A stretch of 64,000 nt of DNA, taken from NCBI RefSeq assembly GCF_029893585.1, contig NZ_JARXYX010000030.1, positions 62,001 through 126,000 of the forward strand. Reading direction: 5' to 3'. This document shows, piece by piece, positions 25,391 through 34,249 of this stretch. This DNA is from Streptomyces sp. LBL. GTDB lineage: Bacteria; Actinomycetota; Actinomycetes; Streptomycetales; Streptomycetaceae. How positions within the stretch are numbered: position 1 is the first letter of the stretch; the number at the start of each line of letters is the position of its first letter. The position numbers and the translations under genes are program-made. The notes beneath the pieces are model-generated. The model had not been told where the DNA came from. It ran no database searches and saw only the letters and a list, made by a program, of their open reading frames with translations.

Positions 25391-27550
25391 ATGACGTCAC
25401 CCCACCCAGCCCTCCAGGACGCCCTCCGCGAAGCCCTCCACCACGAACGCGCCCACCACGACCGCTGCCGTACGGCGCTCGCGGCCATGGTCGACGGGGC
25501 GCAGGAGCACGTCGTCACCGGCGAGGACGTCTCCGCCTCCGGTGCCGACGCCGAAGTTCTCGGTTATCGCCTGCGCAGTCAGGCCAAGGAGATGCGGGAG
25601 CTTCCCGAAGGCCCCCTGTTCTTCGGCCGGCTGGACTTCGCCGAAGGCGCTGCCGCGGACCACTCCGGGCAGAGCTACCACATCGGGCGGCTCAGGATCA
25701 GCGAACACCCGGCCGCCCCACCCTTGGCCGTCGACTGGCGCGCACCCGTCTCCCGCGCCTTCTACCAGGCGAGCGCCCACGACCCGCAGGGCGTCGCGGT
25801 GCGGCGCCGGTTCGGCTGGGCGCCCGGCAGCCGGGGTGACTCCGCCGACCTCACCGGACTGGAGGACGAGCACCTCGGCCGGGGAGAGTCCCGGGCCAGC
25901 GACATCGTCGCCCGTGAGATCGAGCGGCCCCGGGTCGGCCCGATGCGGGACATCGCCGCGACCATCCAGCCCGACCAGGACGACCTGGTACGAGGGGACC
26001 TGACCGTCTCGATGTGCGTGCAGGGCGCCCCGGGCACCGGGAAGACCGCCGTCGGGCTGCACCGGGCCGCCTACCTGCTCTACACCCACCCGCAGCGCAT
26101 CCGCCGTGGCGGGCTGCTCATCCTCGGCCCCAACCGGACCTTCCTCTCCTACATCGCCGAGGTGCTGCCCGCGCTCGGCGAGACCGGCGTACGGCAGTCG
26201 ACCCTGCAGGAGGAGATCGCCCGGCACCCGGTCACCGGGGCCGACGCCGAGCGGACCGCGGTCGTCAAGCACGACGCCCGGATGGCGGACGTGCTGCGGC
26301 GGGCACTGTACGCGCGGGTGTCGGCGGAGGGGGTCGCCGACCTCGCCGTCCCCGACCCCGACGGCTCGTACCACTGGCGGGTGTCCGGTGACGAACTCGC
26401 GCGGATCCTGCGCGGCGTCCGCGCCGAGGAGCCGCCGTACGGCGTCGGGCGGGAGCGGGTGCGCAGCCGGGTCGTGCGGTACGTGCAGGTGCGGGCCGAG
26501 CGTCGGGCGGGGACGCCGAGCAACGCCTGGGTACAGAAGATCTCGCGGTCGCGGGCGATCGGGGCGTACGTGGACGCCGTATGGCCTCGGGTGAAGGCCG
26601 AGGAGGTCGTGGCCGAACTCCTCGCCGACGAACGGGTGTTGACGGCTGCGGCCGACGGGCTGCTGGACGCCGGCGAGCAGCGGGCGCTGCTGTGGGCGCG
26701 ACCGCCGCGGTCATGGAAGTCGGCGCGCTGGTCGGCCGCCGACCTGGTCCTGCTCGACGAGGTCGCCGGGCTGATCGAGCATCCGGAGGGGTACGGCCAT
26801 CTCGTCGTCGACGAGGCGCAGGACCTCTCCCCGATGGAGTGCCGGGCCATCGCCCGCCGGGCCGTCTTCGGCTCGCTCACGGTTCTCGGCGACCTGGCCC
26901 AGGGGACCACGCCCTGGGCGGCCCGGTCGTGGGACACGGTCCTGCGCCACCTCGGGAAGCCCGACGCGGCCGTGGTGCCGCTGACCATCGGCTTCCGGGT
27001 GCCACAGGCCGTGGTGACACTGGCGAACCGGCTGCTGGAGAAACTGGACGTCGACGTCCCGGCAGGGCGCTCGCTGCGCACGGACGGGGAGCTCAGAATC
27101 CGGGAGACGGCGCCGGGCGGGGTGCTCGCCGCGGTCGTGGACGCCGTACGGGATGCCCTGACGCAGGAGGGGTCGGTCGGGGTCGTCGCCGCGGACGCGG
27201 ACGTGGACCGCGTCCGCGCCGCGCTCGCCGCGGCCGGGATCCCGGCGGGCGGGATCCCGGTGGCCGGGATCGCGGTGACGGGGATCGATGTGGCGGGGAT
27301 CGCGGTGGCGGGGCCGGACGAGTCGGCCGCCCGGCTGAGCGTCGTCCCGGCGGCTCTGGTCAAGGGCCTCGAGTACGACCACGTCGTCGCCGTCGAGCCG
27401 GCCGCGATCGCGGGGGTGGGTGCGGGGGCGGAGACCGGGGCGGGGGCCGGGGCCGGGGCGGGGAAACGGGGGCTGCGCCTGCTGTACGTGGTGCTGACGC
27501 GCGCGGTGTCGCGGCTGGATGTGGTTCACGGGCGGCCGTTGCCGTTCTAG
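25391..27550 (+). CDS. HelD-family RNA-polymerase-associated helicase
   Basis: 719 residues. Superfamily 1A core with Walker A GAPGTGKT (212-219) and Walker B VVDEAQDLSP (about 474). The N-terminal coiled coil is short and class II-like, as in actinobacterial HelD/HelR proteins that remodel RNA polymerase and in some cases displace rifamycins. I found no rifamycin-associated element in the 50-bp gap upstream. Near the C-terminus an insert of five-residue repeats (GIPVAGIAVTGID) and a Gly-Ala run interrupt the domain before the conserved LLYVVLTRAV end; both come from short DNA repeats. Confidence 0.82.
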   Translation: MTSPHPALQDALREALHHERAHHDRCRTALAAMVDGAQEHVVTGEDVSASGADAEVLGYRLRSQAKEMRELPEGPLFFGRLDFAEGAAADHSGQSYHIGRLRISEHPAAPPLAVDWRAPVSRAFYQASAHDPQGVAVRRRFGWAPGSRGDSADLTGLEDEHLGRGESRASDIVAREIERPRVGPMRDIAATIQPDQDDLVRGDLTVSMCVQGAPGTGKTAVGLHRAAYLLYTHPQRIRRGGLLILGPNRTFLSYIAEVLPALGETGVRQSTLQEEIARHPVTGADAERTAVVKHDARMADVLRRALYARVSAEGVADLAVPDPDGSYHWRVSGDELARILRGVRAEEPPYGVGRERVRSRVVRYVQVRAERRAGTPSNAWVQKISRSRAIGAYVDAVWPRVKAEEVVAELLADERVLTAAADGLLDAGEQRALLWARPPRSWKSARWSAADLVLLDEVAGLIEHPEGYGHLVVDEAQDLSPMECRAIARRAVFGSLTVLGDLAQGTTPWAARSWDTVLRHLGKPDAAVVPLTIGFRVPQAVVTLANRLLEKLDVDVPAGRSLRTDGELRIRETAPGGVLAAVVDAVRDALTQEGSVGVVAADADVDRVRAALAAAGIPAGGIPVAGIAVTGIDVAGIAVAGPDESAARLSVVPAALVKGLEYDHVVAVEPAAIAGVGAGAETGAGAGAGAGKRGLRLLYVVLTRAVSRLDVVHGRPLPF

Positions 27551-27576
27551 CGGTGGTCGGCACAGCCGGCCCTGGC

Positions 27577-28464
27577 TCAGTGGCGGCGCAGTACCTCCGT
27601 GACCCGCATGAACCCGTCCGTGCCGTGGCCGAGGCCGATGACCCGGCGGGCCTGGCCCTCGGCCGTGCGCAGCACCCCGGCGTCGATGCCGTGGGCCTCC
27701 GAAGCCTGGACGATGTGCGCCATCGAGGAGACCGCCGAGGTGATCGGGTTGCCTTCGCCGGAGAAGGTGCCGCTGTCGACGTCGTCCGCCCACCCCTCGA
27801 TGAGCGGCGGCAGGATCGCGGCGATGCCCTGCGCGAAGGGGGCCAGTTCGCGGGCGGTGACGCCTTCCGCGCCGGCCACCGCCAGGGCGTGCGCATAGCC
27901 CGCGGTCGCCGTCCAGAAGAGGTCGAGCAGGGCGATGTCGTACGCGGCGGCCCGGCCGATGTCCTCGCCGAGGTGGGTGTGGGTGCCGCCGAGTGCGTCC
28001 AGTACGGGCCGATGCTCGCGGTAGAGGCCCTCGGGGCCGCTGTGCAGGAACACCGCGGCGGGCGTTCCGATGCTGGTGGTCGGCGTCATGATCGCGCCGT
28101 CCAGGTAGCGGATGCCGTGGGCGTCCGCCCAACTCGCCGTGTCCCGGGCACGGTCGGGGGTGTCGGCGGAGAGGTTGACGACCGTACGGCCCTTGAGGGC
28201 GTCGGTGACCGGAGCGTCCCGCAGCACGGAGTCGGCGGCGTCGTAGTTCACCAGGCAGACGACGGTCAGCGCACTCGCGGCGACCGCCTCGGTCGCCGAC
28301 GGCGCCCCGACCGCCCCGCGCTCGACCAACTCACGGTCCCGGCCCGGGGTGCGGTTCCAGACGGTGGTCCGCAGCCCCGCGTCCAGGAACGCCCCGGACA
28401 GCGCGCCACCCATCGGGCCCAAACCGAGGACGGTGACAGCGGGCTGGTCGGGGGACATGGACAT
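27577..28464 (-). CDS. Imine-reductase-like NADPH oxidoreductase
   Basis: 295 residues. The N-terminal Rossmann fold has GLGPMG (14-19) and VWNRT (35-39), the combined signature that separates imine reductases from ordinary beta-hydroxyacid dehydrogenases. The long inter-domain helix carries D176 in AAAYDIALLD, near the position of the catalytic Asp of some R-selective enzymes. It would reduce cyclic imines; the natural substrate is unknown. It converges with the helicase gene with only 26 bp between the stops. Confidence 0.82.
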   Translation of the reverse strand: MSMSPDQPAVTVLGLGPMGGALSGAFLDAGLRTTVWNRTPGRDRELVERGAVGAPSATEAVAASALTVVCLVNYDAADSVLRDAPVTDALKGRTVVNLSADTPDRARDTASWADAHGIRYLDGAIMTPTTSIGTPAAVFLHSGPEGLYREHRPVLDALGGTHTHLGEDIGRAAAYDIALLDLFWTATAGYAHALAVAGAEGVTARELAPFAQGIAAILPPLIEGWADDVDSGTFSGEGNPITSAVSSMAHIVQASEAHGIDAGVLRTAEGQARRVIGLGHGTDGFMRVTEVLRRH

Positions 28465-28606
28465 GCTTCAACTCCGGTGCATGGGTGGGGAGTTGGCACG
28501 CTCCGGGAGTCCGAAGCGGTGCCTTGCTGACGTCCTTCAGCCTCTGTCGTACGCAGGCTGCTGCCAAGTACGTACAAAAAAGTAAGTACCGCTCCCGAAG
28601 GGCTCC

Positions 28607-28977
28607 TGGTGCCCCCTGGCGTCCCGCTGGTATCCCCTGGTATCCCCTGGCGCCCCGATGGTGTGCCGCTGGGTGCCGCTTCTCGCCAAGCGGTGCACTT
28701 GGTGCCACTCGTCGCCAAAGTGATGCCGTGTGATGTCGTGCGGCGTCGAGTGGTGCCCTCTGGTTCCGTGCGGCGCCAAAGTAGTGCCATGTGAAATCCC
28801 GTGGCGCCGCCTCGGCCAGGCATCCCGAAAACTTCCGCTGTAATGAGTCTGGCCTGCGAAAACGTACCTGGATCGAGCCTCGCTCAGCCATCCCTGGCGT
28901 TCCGGTGGCACTGCCCTGTCGTCACGGTGGCGCCACTCTGTCTTCCATGGGTGCCATTCATGTGCCATGATGGCGTC
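28607..28977. promoter_or_regulatory. Repeat-dense region with GGTGCC motifs ahead of the RHH gene
   Basis: This roughly 370-bp stretch holds at least five GGTGCC motifs in one orientation, plus close variants (TGGCGCC, TGGTATCC, GTGCCAT), spaced irregularly by about 10-30 bp. Two GTGCCAT copies (GGGTGCCATTCATGTGCCAT) overlap the likely promoter, where CATGAT lies 6 nt before the ATG of the ribbon-helix-helix gene. GGCACC, the reverse motif, is nearly absent. All frames are open only because of base bias; I see no gene. The part before it (28465-28606) holds nothing recognisable. Confidence 0.5.
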
Positions 28978-29529
28978 ATGGACCTCACCCCCTACGTCGA
29001 CCGTCTCCGCCAGGAGCTCGCCGTCGCTGCCGAAGCCGGTGGTGACGAGGCCCGAGCTCTGGCCGACCGCCTCACCGCGCCCCTGGAATCCGCCACCCGC
29101 CTCACCCTCCTCACCGCCCTCTCGGCGGCCATGGGCGAGGTCACCCGCGAGCTGGCCCCGGGCTCGGTCGACGTCAGGCTGCGCGGCGCCGACCCGGAGT
29201 TCGTGGTGACCCTGCCTCCCGCCGCGGTCCACGACGCCGCACCGTGGGCCGAGGCCTCCGCGCCGCCGTGGACCGAGGCGCCCGCCTCGCCCCCCGTGCC
29301 GGAAGGCGACGACGGCGCCTCGGCCCGTATCAACTTCCGCCTCCCGGCCCACCTCAAGGCCCGCCTGGAGGAAGCCGCCGGCCGCGAAGGCCTCTCCGTC
29401 AACGCCTGGCTGGTCCGCGCCACCTCCGCCGCACTCGGCCCGGCAGCCGGCCCCCGTACGAGCGCGCTCCCCGCCTCCGCGCCGAACCGTGCCACCGGCG
29501 ACCGAGGCTTCACCGGCTGGGTCCGCTGA
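28978..29529 (+). CDS. Ribbon-helix-helix (HicB/Arc-type) protein
   Basis: 183 residues. The last third has a ribbon-helix-helix domain (ARINFRLPAHLKARLEEAAG, then LSVNAWLVRATSAAL). The N-terminal two thirds are helical with a Pro/Ala linker, unlike short antitoxins. No toxin gene adjoins it. Such proteins bind short repeated DNA sites, and a GGTGCC-type array lies directly upstream. It is followed by a DUF4097 gene and an ABC exporter on the same strand. Confidence 0.75.
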   Translation: MDLTPYVDRLRQELAVAAEAGGDEARALADRLTAPLESATRLTLLTALSAAMGEVTRELAPGSVDVRLRGADPEFVVTLPPAAVHDAAPWAEASAPPWTEAPASPPVPEGDDGASARINFRLPAHLKARLEEAAGREGLSVNAWLVRATSAALGPAAGPRTSALPASAPNRATGDRGFTGWVR

Positions 29530-29557
29530 GGCCCCTGAGTCAGGCCTGCCACCTACT

Positions 29558-29640
29558 TCATCCATCCACCAGTACTCATCCACCGATCCGGATCAGTACT
29601 TCATCCACGATCCAGACCAGTACTTCATCCACCCATCCAG
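29558..29640. repeat. CAGTACTTCATCCAC repeats
   Basis: Three imperfect copies of a CAGTACTTCATCCACGATCC-like unit lie between the ribbon-helix-helix gene and the DUF4097 gene. Function unknown. Confidence 0.6.
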
Positions 29641-29659
29641 AGAGGACGGGAGATCCGTC

Positions 29660-30496
29660 ATGCCTTCCTACGACACACCCAAGCCGATCACCGCGGTCGT
29701 CGATTACTCCGTCGGCACCGCCTGGATCACTGCCACCGACCGCAGCGACACCGTGGTCGAAGTGCACCCCGCCAACCCCTCCTCCGACGCCGACGTCAAG
29801 GCCGCCGACGAGACCAAGGTGACCTTCTCCGGCGGTGTCCTCACGGTGAAGGGTCCGCGCAAGCGCTCGCCCTTCGGGCAGGTCGGCGGAATCGACATCA
29901 CCGTCGCCCTGCCGGCTGGCTCCGCCCTTGAGGGCACCACCCAGGTCGGCGACTTCCACTGCGCCGGACGCCTCGGCGAGACCCGTCTGAAGACCTCGGT
30001 CGGAGACCTCCAGGTGGAGGAGACCGCCGCCGCCCGGCTGAAGAGCGAACTCGGCATGGTCCGTCTGGACCGCGCCACCGCCTCCGCCGAGATCATCGCC
30101 GCCGGCCGTGTCACCGTCGGCACGGTGGACGGCAGCCTGACCGTCAAGAACGGCAACGGCGACACCGAACTCGCCGAGGTCACCGGCGTCCTGGAGGTCT
30201 CCGCCTCCAACGGCCGCATCGATGTCGGCACCGCTCACACCGACGTGGAGGCCAAGTCCGCCCACGGCGGTATCCGCCTGGACCGTGTCACTCGCGGCAA
30301 GGTCACCCTTCGCGGCTCCATCGGCGACCTTGAGGTCGGCATCCCCGAGACCAGCGCCGCCTGGCTCGACATCCACACCAAGGTCGGCGTCCTGCGCTCC
30401 ACCCTCGGCTCCGCCGAAGGCCCCGGCGACGCCACCGACACGGTGGAGGTCAGCGCCCGCACCGCGGTCGGCGACATCCACATCCGCCGCGCCTGA
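29660..30496 (+). CDS. DUF4097 beta-repeat protein
   Basis: 278 residues. Regular 18-20-residue beta strands (TSVGDLQVEETAAARLKSEL, NGNGDTELAEVTG) form the right-handed beta-helix-like repeat of DUF4097. No signal peptide or membrane helix is visible, so it is probably cytoplasmic. GGGAG precedes the ATG at 29660. It lies 150 bp ahead of an ABC exporter pair; this gene order is frequent in streptomycetes, but the role of the protein is unknown. Confidence 0.78.
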   Translation: MPSYDTPKPITAVVDYSVGTAWITATDRSDTVVEVHPANPSSDADVKAADETKVTFSGGVLTVKGPRKRSPFGQVGGIDITVALPAGSALEGTTQVGDFHCAGRLGETRLKTSVGDLQVEETAAARLKSELGMVRLDRATASAEIIAAGRVTVGTVDGSLTVKNGNGDTELAEVTGVLEVSASNGRIDVGTAHTDVEAKSAHGGIRLDRVTRGKVTLRGSIGDLEVGIPETSAAWLDIHTKVGVLRSTLGSAEGPGDATDTVEVSARTAVGDIHIRRA

Positions 30497-30530
30497 CCCG
30501 TGGACGACAAGGGCGACTTACGCCCGTACA

Positions 30531-30570
30531 CCACTCCACTCCACTCCACTCCACTCCACTCCACTCCACT
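30531..30570. repeat. (CCACT)8 microsatellite
   Basis: Eight perfect CCACT units lie in the leader region of the ABC ATPase gene. Length variation could change promoter or leader spacing. It resembles the CCAGT array near 10 kb. Confidence 0.9.
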
Positions 30571-30649
30571 CCACCCCACATCGCTCGCTATAACCCCACA
30601 CCACCCCCGTCTCTCCTTCCTCTTCCACTCCGTCAGGGAGCGATCTGTC

Positions 30650-31624
30650 ATGCCCACAACACAACTGGTACGCAACACGGCCACCGCCACCCTCACGGCC
30701 ACCGGCCTCACCAAGTCGTTCGGCGACAAGCAGGTCCTGCGCGGCATCGACCTCGACATCCCGGCCGGCTCCGTCTTCGCCCTCCTCGGCCCCAACGGCG
30801 CGGGCAAGACCACCACCGTCCAGATCCTCTCGACCCTGATCGCCGCCGACTCCGGCACCGCCCGCCTGGCCGGCCACGACCTGGACCGTGAACCCGACGC
30901 CGTACGCAAACTCATCGGTGTCACCGGCCAGTTCGCCGCCGTCGACAACCTCCTCAACGCCGAGGAGAACCTGATGCTCATGGCGGACCTGCACCATCTG
31001 CCCCGCAGCGAGGGCCGCCGCCGCGCCGCTGACCTGCTCGCCCGCTTCGACCTCACCGAGGCCGCCCGCAAGCCCGTCTCCACCTACTCCGGTGGCATGC
31101 GCCGCAAGCTCGACCTGGCGATGACTCTGGTCGGCGACCCGCGCATCATCTTCCTGGACGAGCCCACCACCGGCCTGGATCCGCGCTCCCGCCGCACCAT
31201 GTGGGAGATCATCCGCTCCCTGGTCGCCGACGACGGCGTGACGATCTTCCTCACCACCCAGTACCTGGAGGAGGCCGACCAGTTGGCCGACCGTATCGCC
31301 GTACTGGACGGCGGAAAGCTGGTCGCCGAAGGTACGGCGGAGGAGCTGAAGCGCCTCATACCCGGCGGGCACATCTCGCTGAAGTTCGCCGACCCCGTGG
31401 CCCTGGACCTGGCCGCCTCCCACTTCGCCGCCACCTCCCGCGACGACGAGGAGCTCACCCTCCAGATCCCCTCCGACGGCACCGTCCCCACCCTCCGCGC
31501 CGTCCTGGACATCCTCGACGGCGCCGGCATCACCCCCGAGGCCCTCTCCCAGCACACCCCGGACCTCGACGACGTCTTCCTCACCCTGACCGGCGACAAG
31601 CAGCAGCAGGAGATCTCCCGATGA
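30650..31624 (+). CDS. DrrA-type ABC transporter ATPase
   Basis: 324 residues. Walker A GPNGAGKTT, signature YSGGMRRKLD, Walker B IIFLDEPTTGLD and the H-loop region (here TTQYLEEADQ) are intact. The C-terminal extension matches daunorubicin-resistance ATPases. ATG 30650 is used. It overlaps the permease gene by 4 nt (ATGA). It powers export of a drug-like or lipid substrate, not identified. Confidence 0.9.
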   Translation: MPTTQLVRNTATATLTATGLTKSFGDKQVLRGIDLDIPAGSVFALLGPNGAGKTTTVQILSTLIAADSGTARLAGHDLDREPDAVRKLIGVTGQFAAVDNLLNAEENLMLMADLHHLPRSEGRRRAADLLARFDLTEAARKPVSTYSGGMRRKLDLAMTLVGDPRIIFLDEPTTGLDPRSRRTMWEIIRSLVADDGVTIFLTTQYLEEADQLADRIAVLDGGKLVAEGTAEELKRLIPGGHISLKFADPVALDLAASHFAATSRDDEELTLQIPSDGTVPTLRAVLDILDGAGITPEALSQHTPDLDDVFLTLTGDKQQQEISR

Positions 31625-32430
31625 GCAGCATCAGCTACGGCGCCCGTGACTCCGTCACCATGTTCCGCCGCAACATGAAGCGCGCGATCCGCTACCCGTC
31701 GGTCGTCATCACCATCGTGATGATGCCGGTCCTCTTCCTGCTCCTCTTCAACTACGCCTTCGGCGGCGCGCTCGGCGCCGGCATCCAGGGCCCACAGGCA
31801 TCGACCGGCGACCACATCGAGCACATCGACTACATCGACTACATCGCCCCCGGCATCATCCTGATGACCGTCGCCACCGGCTGCATCGGTGCCGCGCTCA
31901 GCGTATGCATGGACATGACCGAGGGCATCGTCAACCGCTTCCGCACCATGTCGATCTCCCGGGCTTCCTTCCTCACCGGCCACGTCCTGGGCAGTCTCGT
32001 CCAGACCCTCCTCGGCACCGCCGTGGTCACCGGTGTCGCCCTGGCCATCGGCTTCCGCCCGGACGCCACCCCCCTGGAGTGGCTCGCTGTCCTCGGCCTG
32101 CTGTCCTTACTGGCCCTCGCCCTGACCTGGCTCTCGGCCGGTATGGGCCTGGTCGCCAAGACCGTCGAGTCCGCCAGCAACATGCCCATGCCCATCACCC
32201 TCCTCCCCTTCCTGGGCAGCGCCATCGTCCCCACCGACTCCATGCCGTCCTGGATGCGCTGGTTCGCCGACTACCAGCCCTTCACGCCCATCAACGAAAC
32301 CCTCCGAGGCCTCCTGATGGGCACGGAGATCGGCAACAGCGGCTGGATCTCCCTGACCTGGTGCGCGGGGATCGGCCTGACCGGCTACCTCTGGTCCAAG
32401 GCCGCCTTCAAGCGGGGCGTCCGCAGCTGA
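31621..32430 (+). CDS. DrrB-type ABC transporter permease
   Basis: 269 residues with six predicted membrane helices and the ABC-2 transporter pattern (VVITIVMMPVLFLLLFNYAFGG, IVNRFRTMSISR). It pairs with the preceding ATPase. A TTA Leu codon occurs at 32107-32109, so full expression would need the bldA tRNA and may be tied to development or secondary metabolism. Confidence 0.9.
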   Translation: MSSISYGARDSVTMFRRNMKRAIRYPSVVITIVMMPVLFLLLFNYAFGGALGAGIQGPQASTGDHIEHIDYIDYIAPGIILMTVATGCIGAALSVCMDMTEGIVNRFRTMSISRASFLTGHVLGSLVQTLLGTAVVTGVALAIGFRPDATPLEWLAVLGLLSLLALALTWLSAGMGLVAKTVESASNMPMPITLLPFLGSAIVPTDSMPSWMRWFADYQPFTPINETLRGLLMGTEIGNSGWISLTWCAGIGLTGYLWSKAAFKRGVRS

Positions 32431-32520
32431 ATTCCATCGACTGCGCAGGTGGTCGAACGCGACGCAGACGGCCGACTGCGCAGATGGTGGAATGCGACGC
32501 AGATGGTGGAACACCCAGCC

Positions 32521-32552
32521 GTCCCGCGAACCTCGGCCGAGGTCCGCGGGAC
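32521..32552 (+). terminator. Near-palindromic hairpin after the ABC exporter
   Basis: Two 16-nt arms (32521-32536 and 32537-32552) pair with one mismatch. It lies 90 bp after the permease stop. The gap also has repeats of GACGCAGATGGTGGAA and no gene. Confidence 0.6.
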
Positions 32553-32712
32553 ACCTGCGGAATCGGGCAGGCACCATGACGGCGACGCCGCCCAGCAGGT
32601 GGTCGAGGCGGAGGCGTGGCGGAGAACGCCTACGGACTGACCCGCGATTGATCTTGGGGCGTGCTGGTCTGGGTTCGGCTGGCTGTCGGTTCAGCGAGCG
32701 CAGGTCGGCCCG

Positions 32713-33372
32713 TTACTTGTACCGGTACTTCAGAGAATCTGCCTCGACCTGCTCGATGTCGGCGATGGTCAGCTCCGGCATCCGCAGCTGGGCCAGTGTC
32801 ACCTCGGCCGAAGTCGGCTGGGCGTCCGCCGGCAGCCACTGCTCCGGCTTCCAGGCCCCGCTGCGCAGGAGCGACTTGGGGCAGTGCGGGTAGACCTCCT
32901 CGATCCCCAGAACCAGCGCACTGGCCGGCGGCTTACCCACGGCGGTCAGCTGCGACAGCAGGTCCGGGCGGGTGGAGACGCATGCCCGGCCGTTCACCCT
33001 GAGCGTCGTGGTGCGCCCCGGGATAACGAACAGCAGCCCGGCCCGTCCGGTGGCGATGACGTTCTGCAGGGTGTCCAGACGCTTGTTGCCGGTCGCGTCC
33101 GGTATCGCCAGCGTCCGTGTGTCCAGGACGGAGACGAACCCGGCGGGGCCGCCGCGCGGGGAAAGGTCACAGTTGCCCTCGGCGTCCGCGCTGGCGACCA
33201 GGACCAGCGATGAGCAGCCGATCAACCGCTGTGTCTGGTCGGTGAGTTCGGTCATCTGCTTGCGCACGGCCGCGTCGCTGGGGAGTTCGTAGGCCTGGCG
33301 CAGCGCCTCTTGGTCGGGCACGGCGTCGAGCCGGAGCGAGTCGAAGGCGCTGCCGGCAAGGGGTGTCGTCAT
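32713..33372 (-). CDS. FMN-dependent PPOX-type flavoprotein
   Basis: 219 residues of the pyridoxamine-phosphate-oxidase-like fold, closest in pattern to the MSMEG_1061 group (DLSPRGGPAGFVSVLD, LLFVIPGRTTTLRVNGRA). Probably a flavin- or F420-linked oxidoreductase. A TAGGGT box ends 7 nt before the ATG. A 17-bp direct repeat (GCGATTGATCTTGG core) lies on both sides of the gene (about 32642 and 33391), which may mark past insertion. Confidence 0.82.
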   Translation of the reverse strand: MTTPLAGSAFDSLRLDAVPDQEALRQAYELPSDAAVRKQMTELTDQTQRLIGCSSLVLVASADAEGNCDLSPRGGPAGFVSVLDTRTLAIPDATGNKRLDTLQNVIATGRAGLLFVIPGRTTTLRVNGRACVSTRPDLLSQLTAVGKPPASALVLGIEEVYPHCPKSLLRSGAWKPEQWLPADAQPTSAEVTLAQLRMPELTIADIEQVEADSLKYRYK

Positions 33373-33485
33373 GCTCCCGACCCTATTGGGCCGACCTGCG
33401 ATTGATCTTGGTCGGTAAGTGCGGGGACATAGAGACCGCCTCGCGAGTTGCCTGGTGTGTGAAGATCAAACAGGTCCGCGCGGCC

Positions 33486-33706
33486 ATGTCTCATCCTGCC
33501 TTCTGCGGGCTGTCGCGCCGACATCTGGGCGAGTTGGTTGCGGAACTCGCCCCGCGTTGGGTGGCTCGCTGTGAGTCCGGGCGCCATGAGCGACGTGAGG
33601 GCGACCGTCGGCGGGAAGAGGGGGCCGGGCCGAAGTACGAACTGGTCTTCACCGATCGGCTCCTGGTGACACTGGTCCATCTCCGGACCGGGCTCACTCA
33701 TGAGGC
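33486..33706 (+). pseudogene. Transposase N-terminal fragment (IS5-like)
   Basis: A reading frame begins MSHPAFCGLSRRHLGELVAE and reaches FTDRLLVTLVHLRTGLTHE, the N-terminal domain of DDE transposases common in Streptomyces IS5-group elements. It then runs into an unrelated GCCACC repeat. The catalytic part is missing, so this is an IS remnant. Confidence 0.6.
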
Positions 33707-33930
33707 GCACCATGCCCGCCACCGCCACCGCCACCGCCACCGCCACCGCCACCGCTGCGGCTGCGGCTGCGGCTATAGGCGAGGGCCCAGGCGCGGCCGA
33801 CGCCTCCGTCCGGGGCACGGCCGGGGAACTGGTCCTGGTCCTGTACGTCCGTATTCCGCTGGACTCCCTGAAGCTCGACGGCGACCGCCGTCTCTTCGAT
33901 CTGCTTCAGGCCTGGGAGCCGGCGGAGTAG
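33700..33930 (+). pseudogene. Fragment of a maleylpyruvate-isomerase-family protein
   Basis: After a (GCCACC)n run that encodes Ala-Thr repeats, the frame reads VRGTAGELVLVLYVRIPLDS and LDGDRRLFDLLQAW, the C-terminal end of mycothiol-dependent maleylpyruvate isomerase-like proteins. The rest of the gene is absent. Confidence 0.55.
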
Positions 33931-34249
33931 GAGTGGAGCAGGACGTGACGATGCGCCACCTCGTGCGCCCCGAGGGCATGCTTCCCACCAACGGCTACGG
34001 CCATGGCAGTGGGGCGCCGTCGTCGCTGGGCCCGGCCCGGGAAGATCGTGCTCACCGCTTCCGTGTCGGGCCTGCGTCCTGCCGTAAGTACGGCAATGGC
34101 GTGAGCGAGGGGGATCATGAAGAGGTAGCGCAAGACGCAGCGCAAGACGCAGCGCAAGACACCCGACCGGACCGCCCGGAGCGACCCACCCACCATGCTC
34201 GGCATGCCGGTCTGGAGCACGGTCTGCGTGTACCTCGTCCTCGTGCTGG

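Noticed and set aside
26581..28530. A 649-codon plus-strand frame over the helicase end and the imine reductase
   Set aside because: Arg/Gly-rich composition and antisense overlap with two well-supported genes mark it as a shadow.
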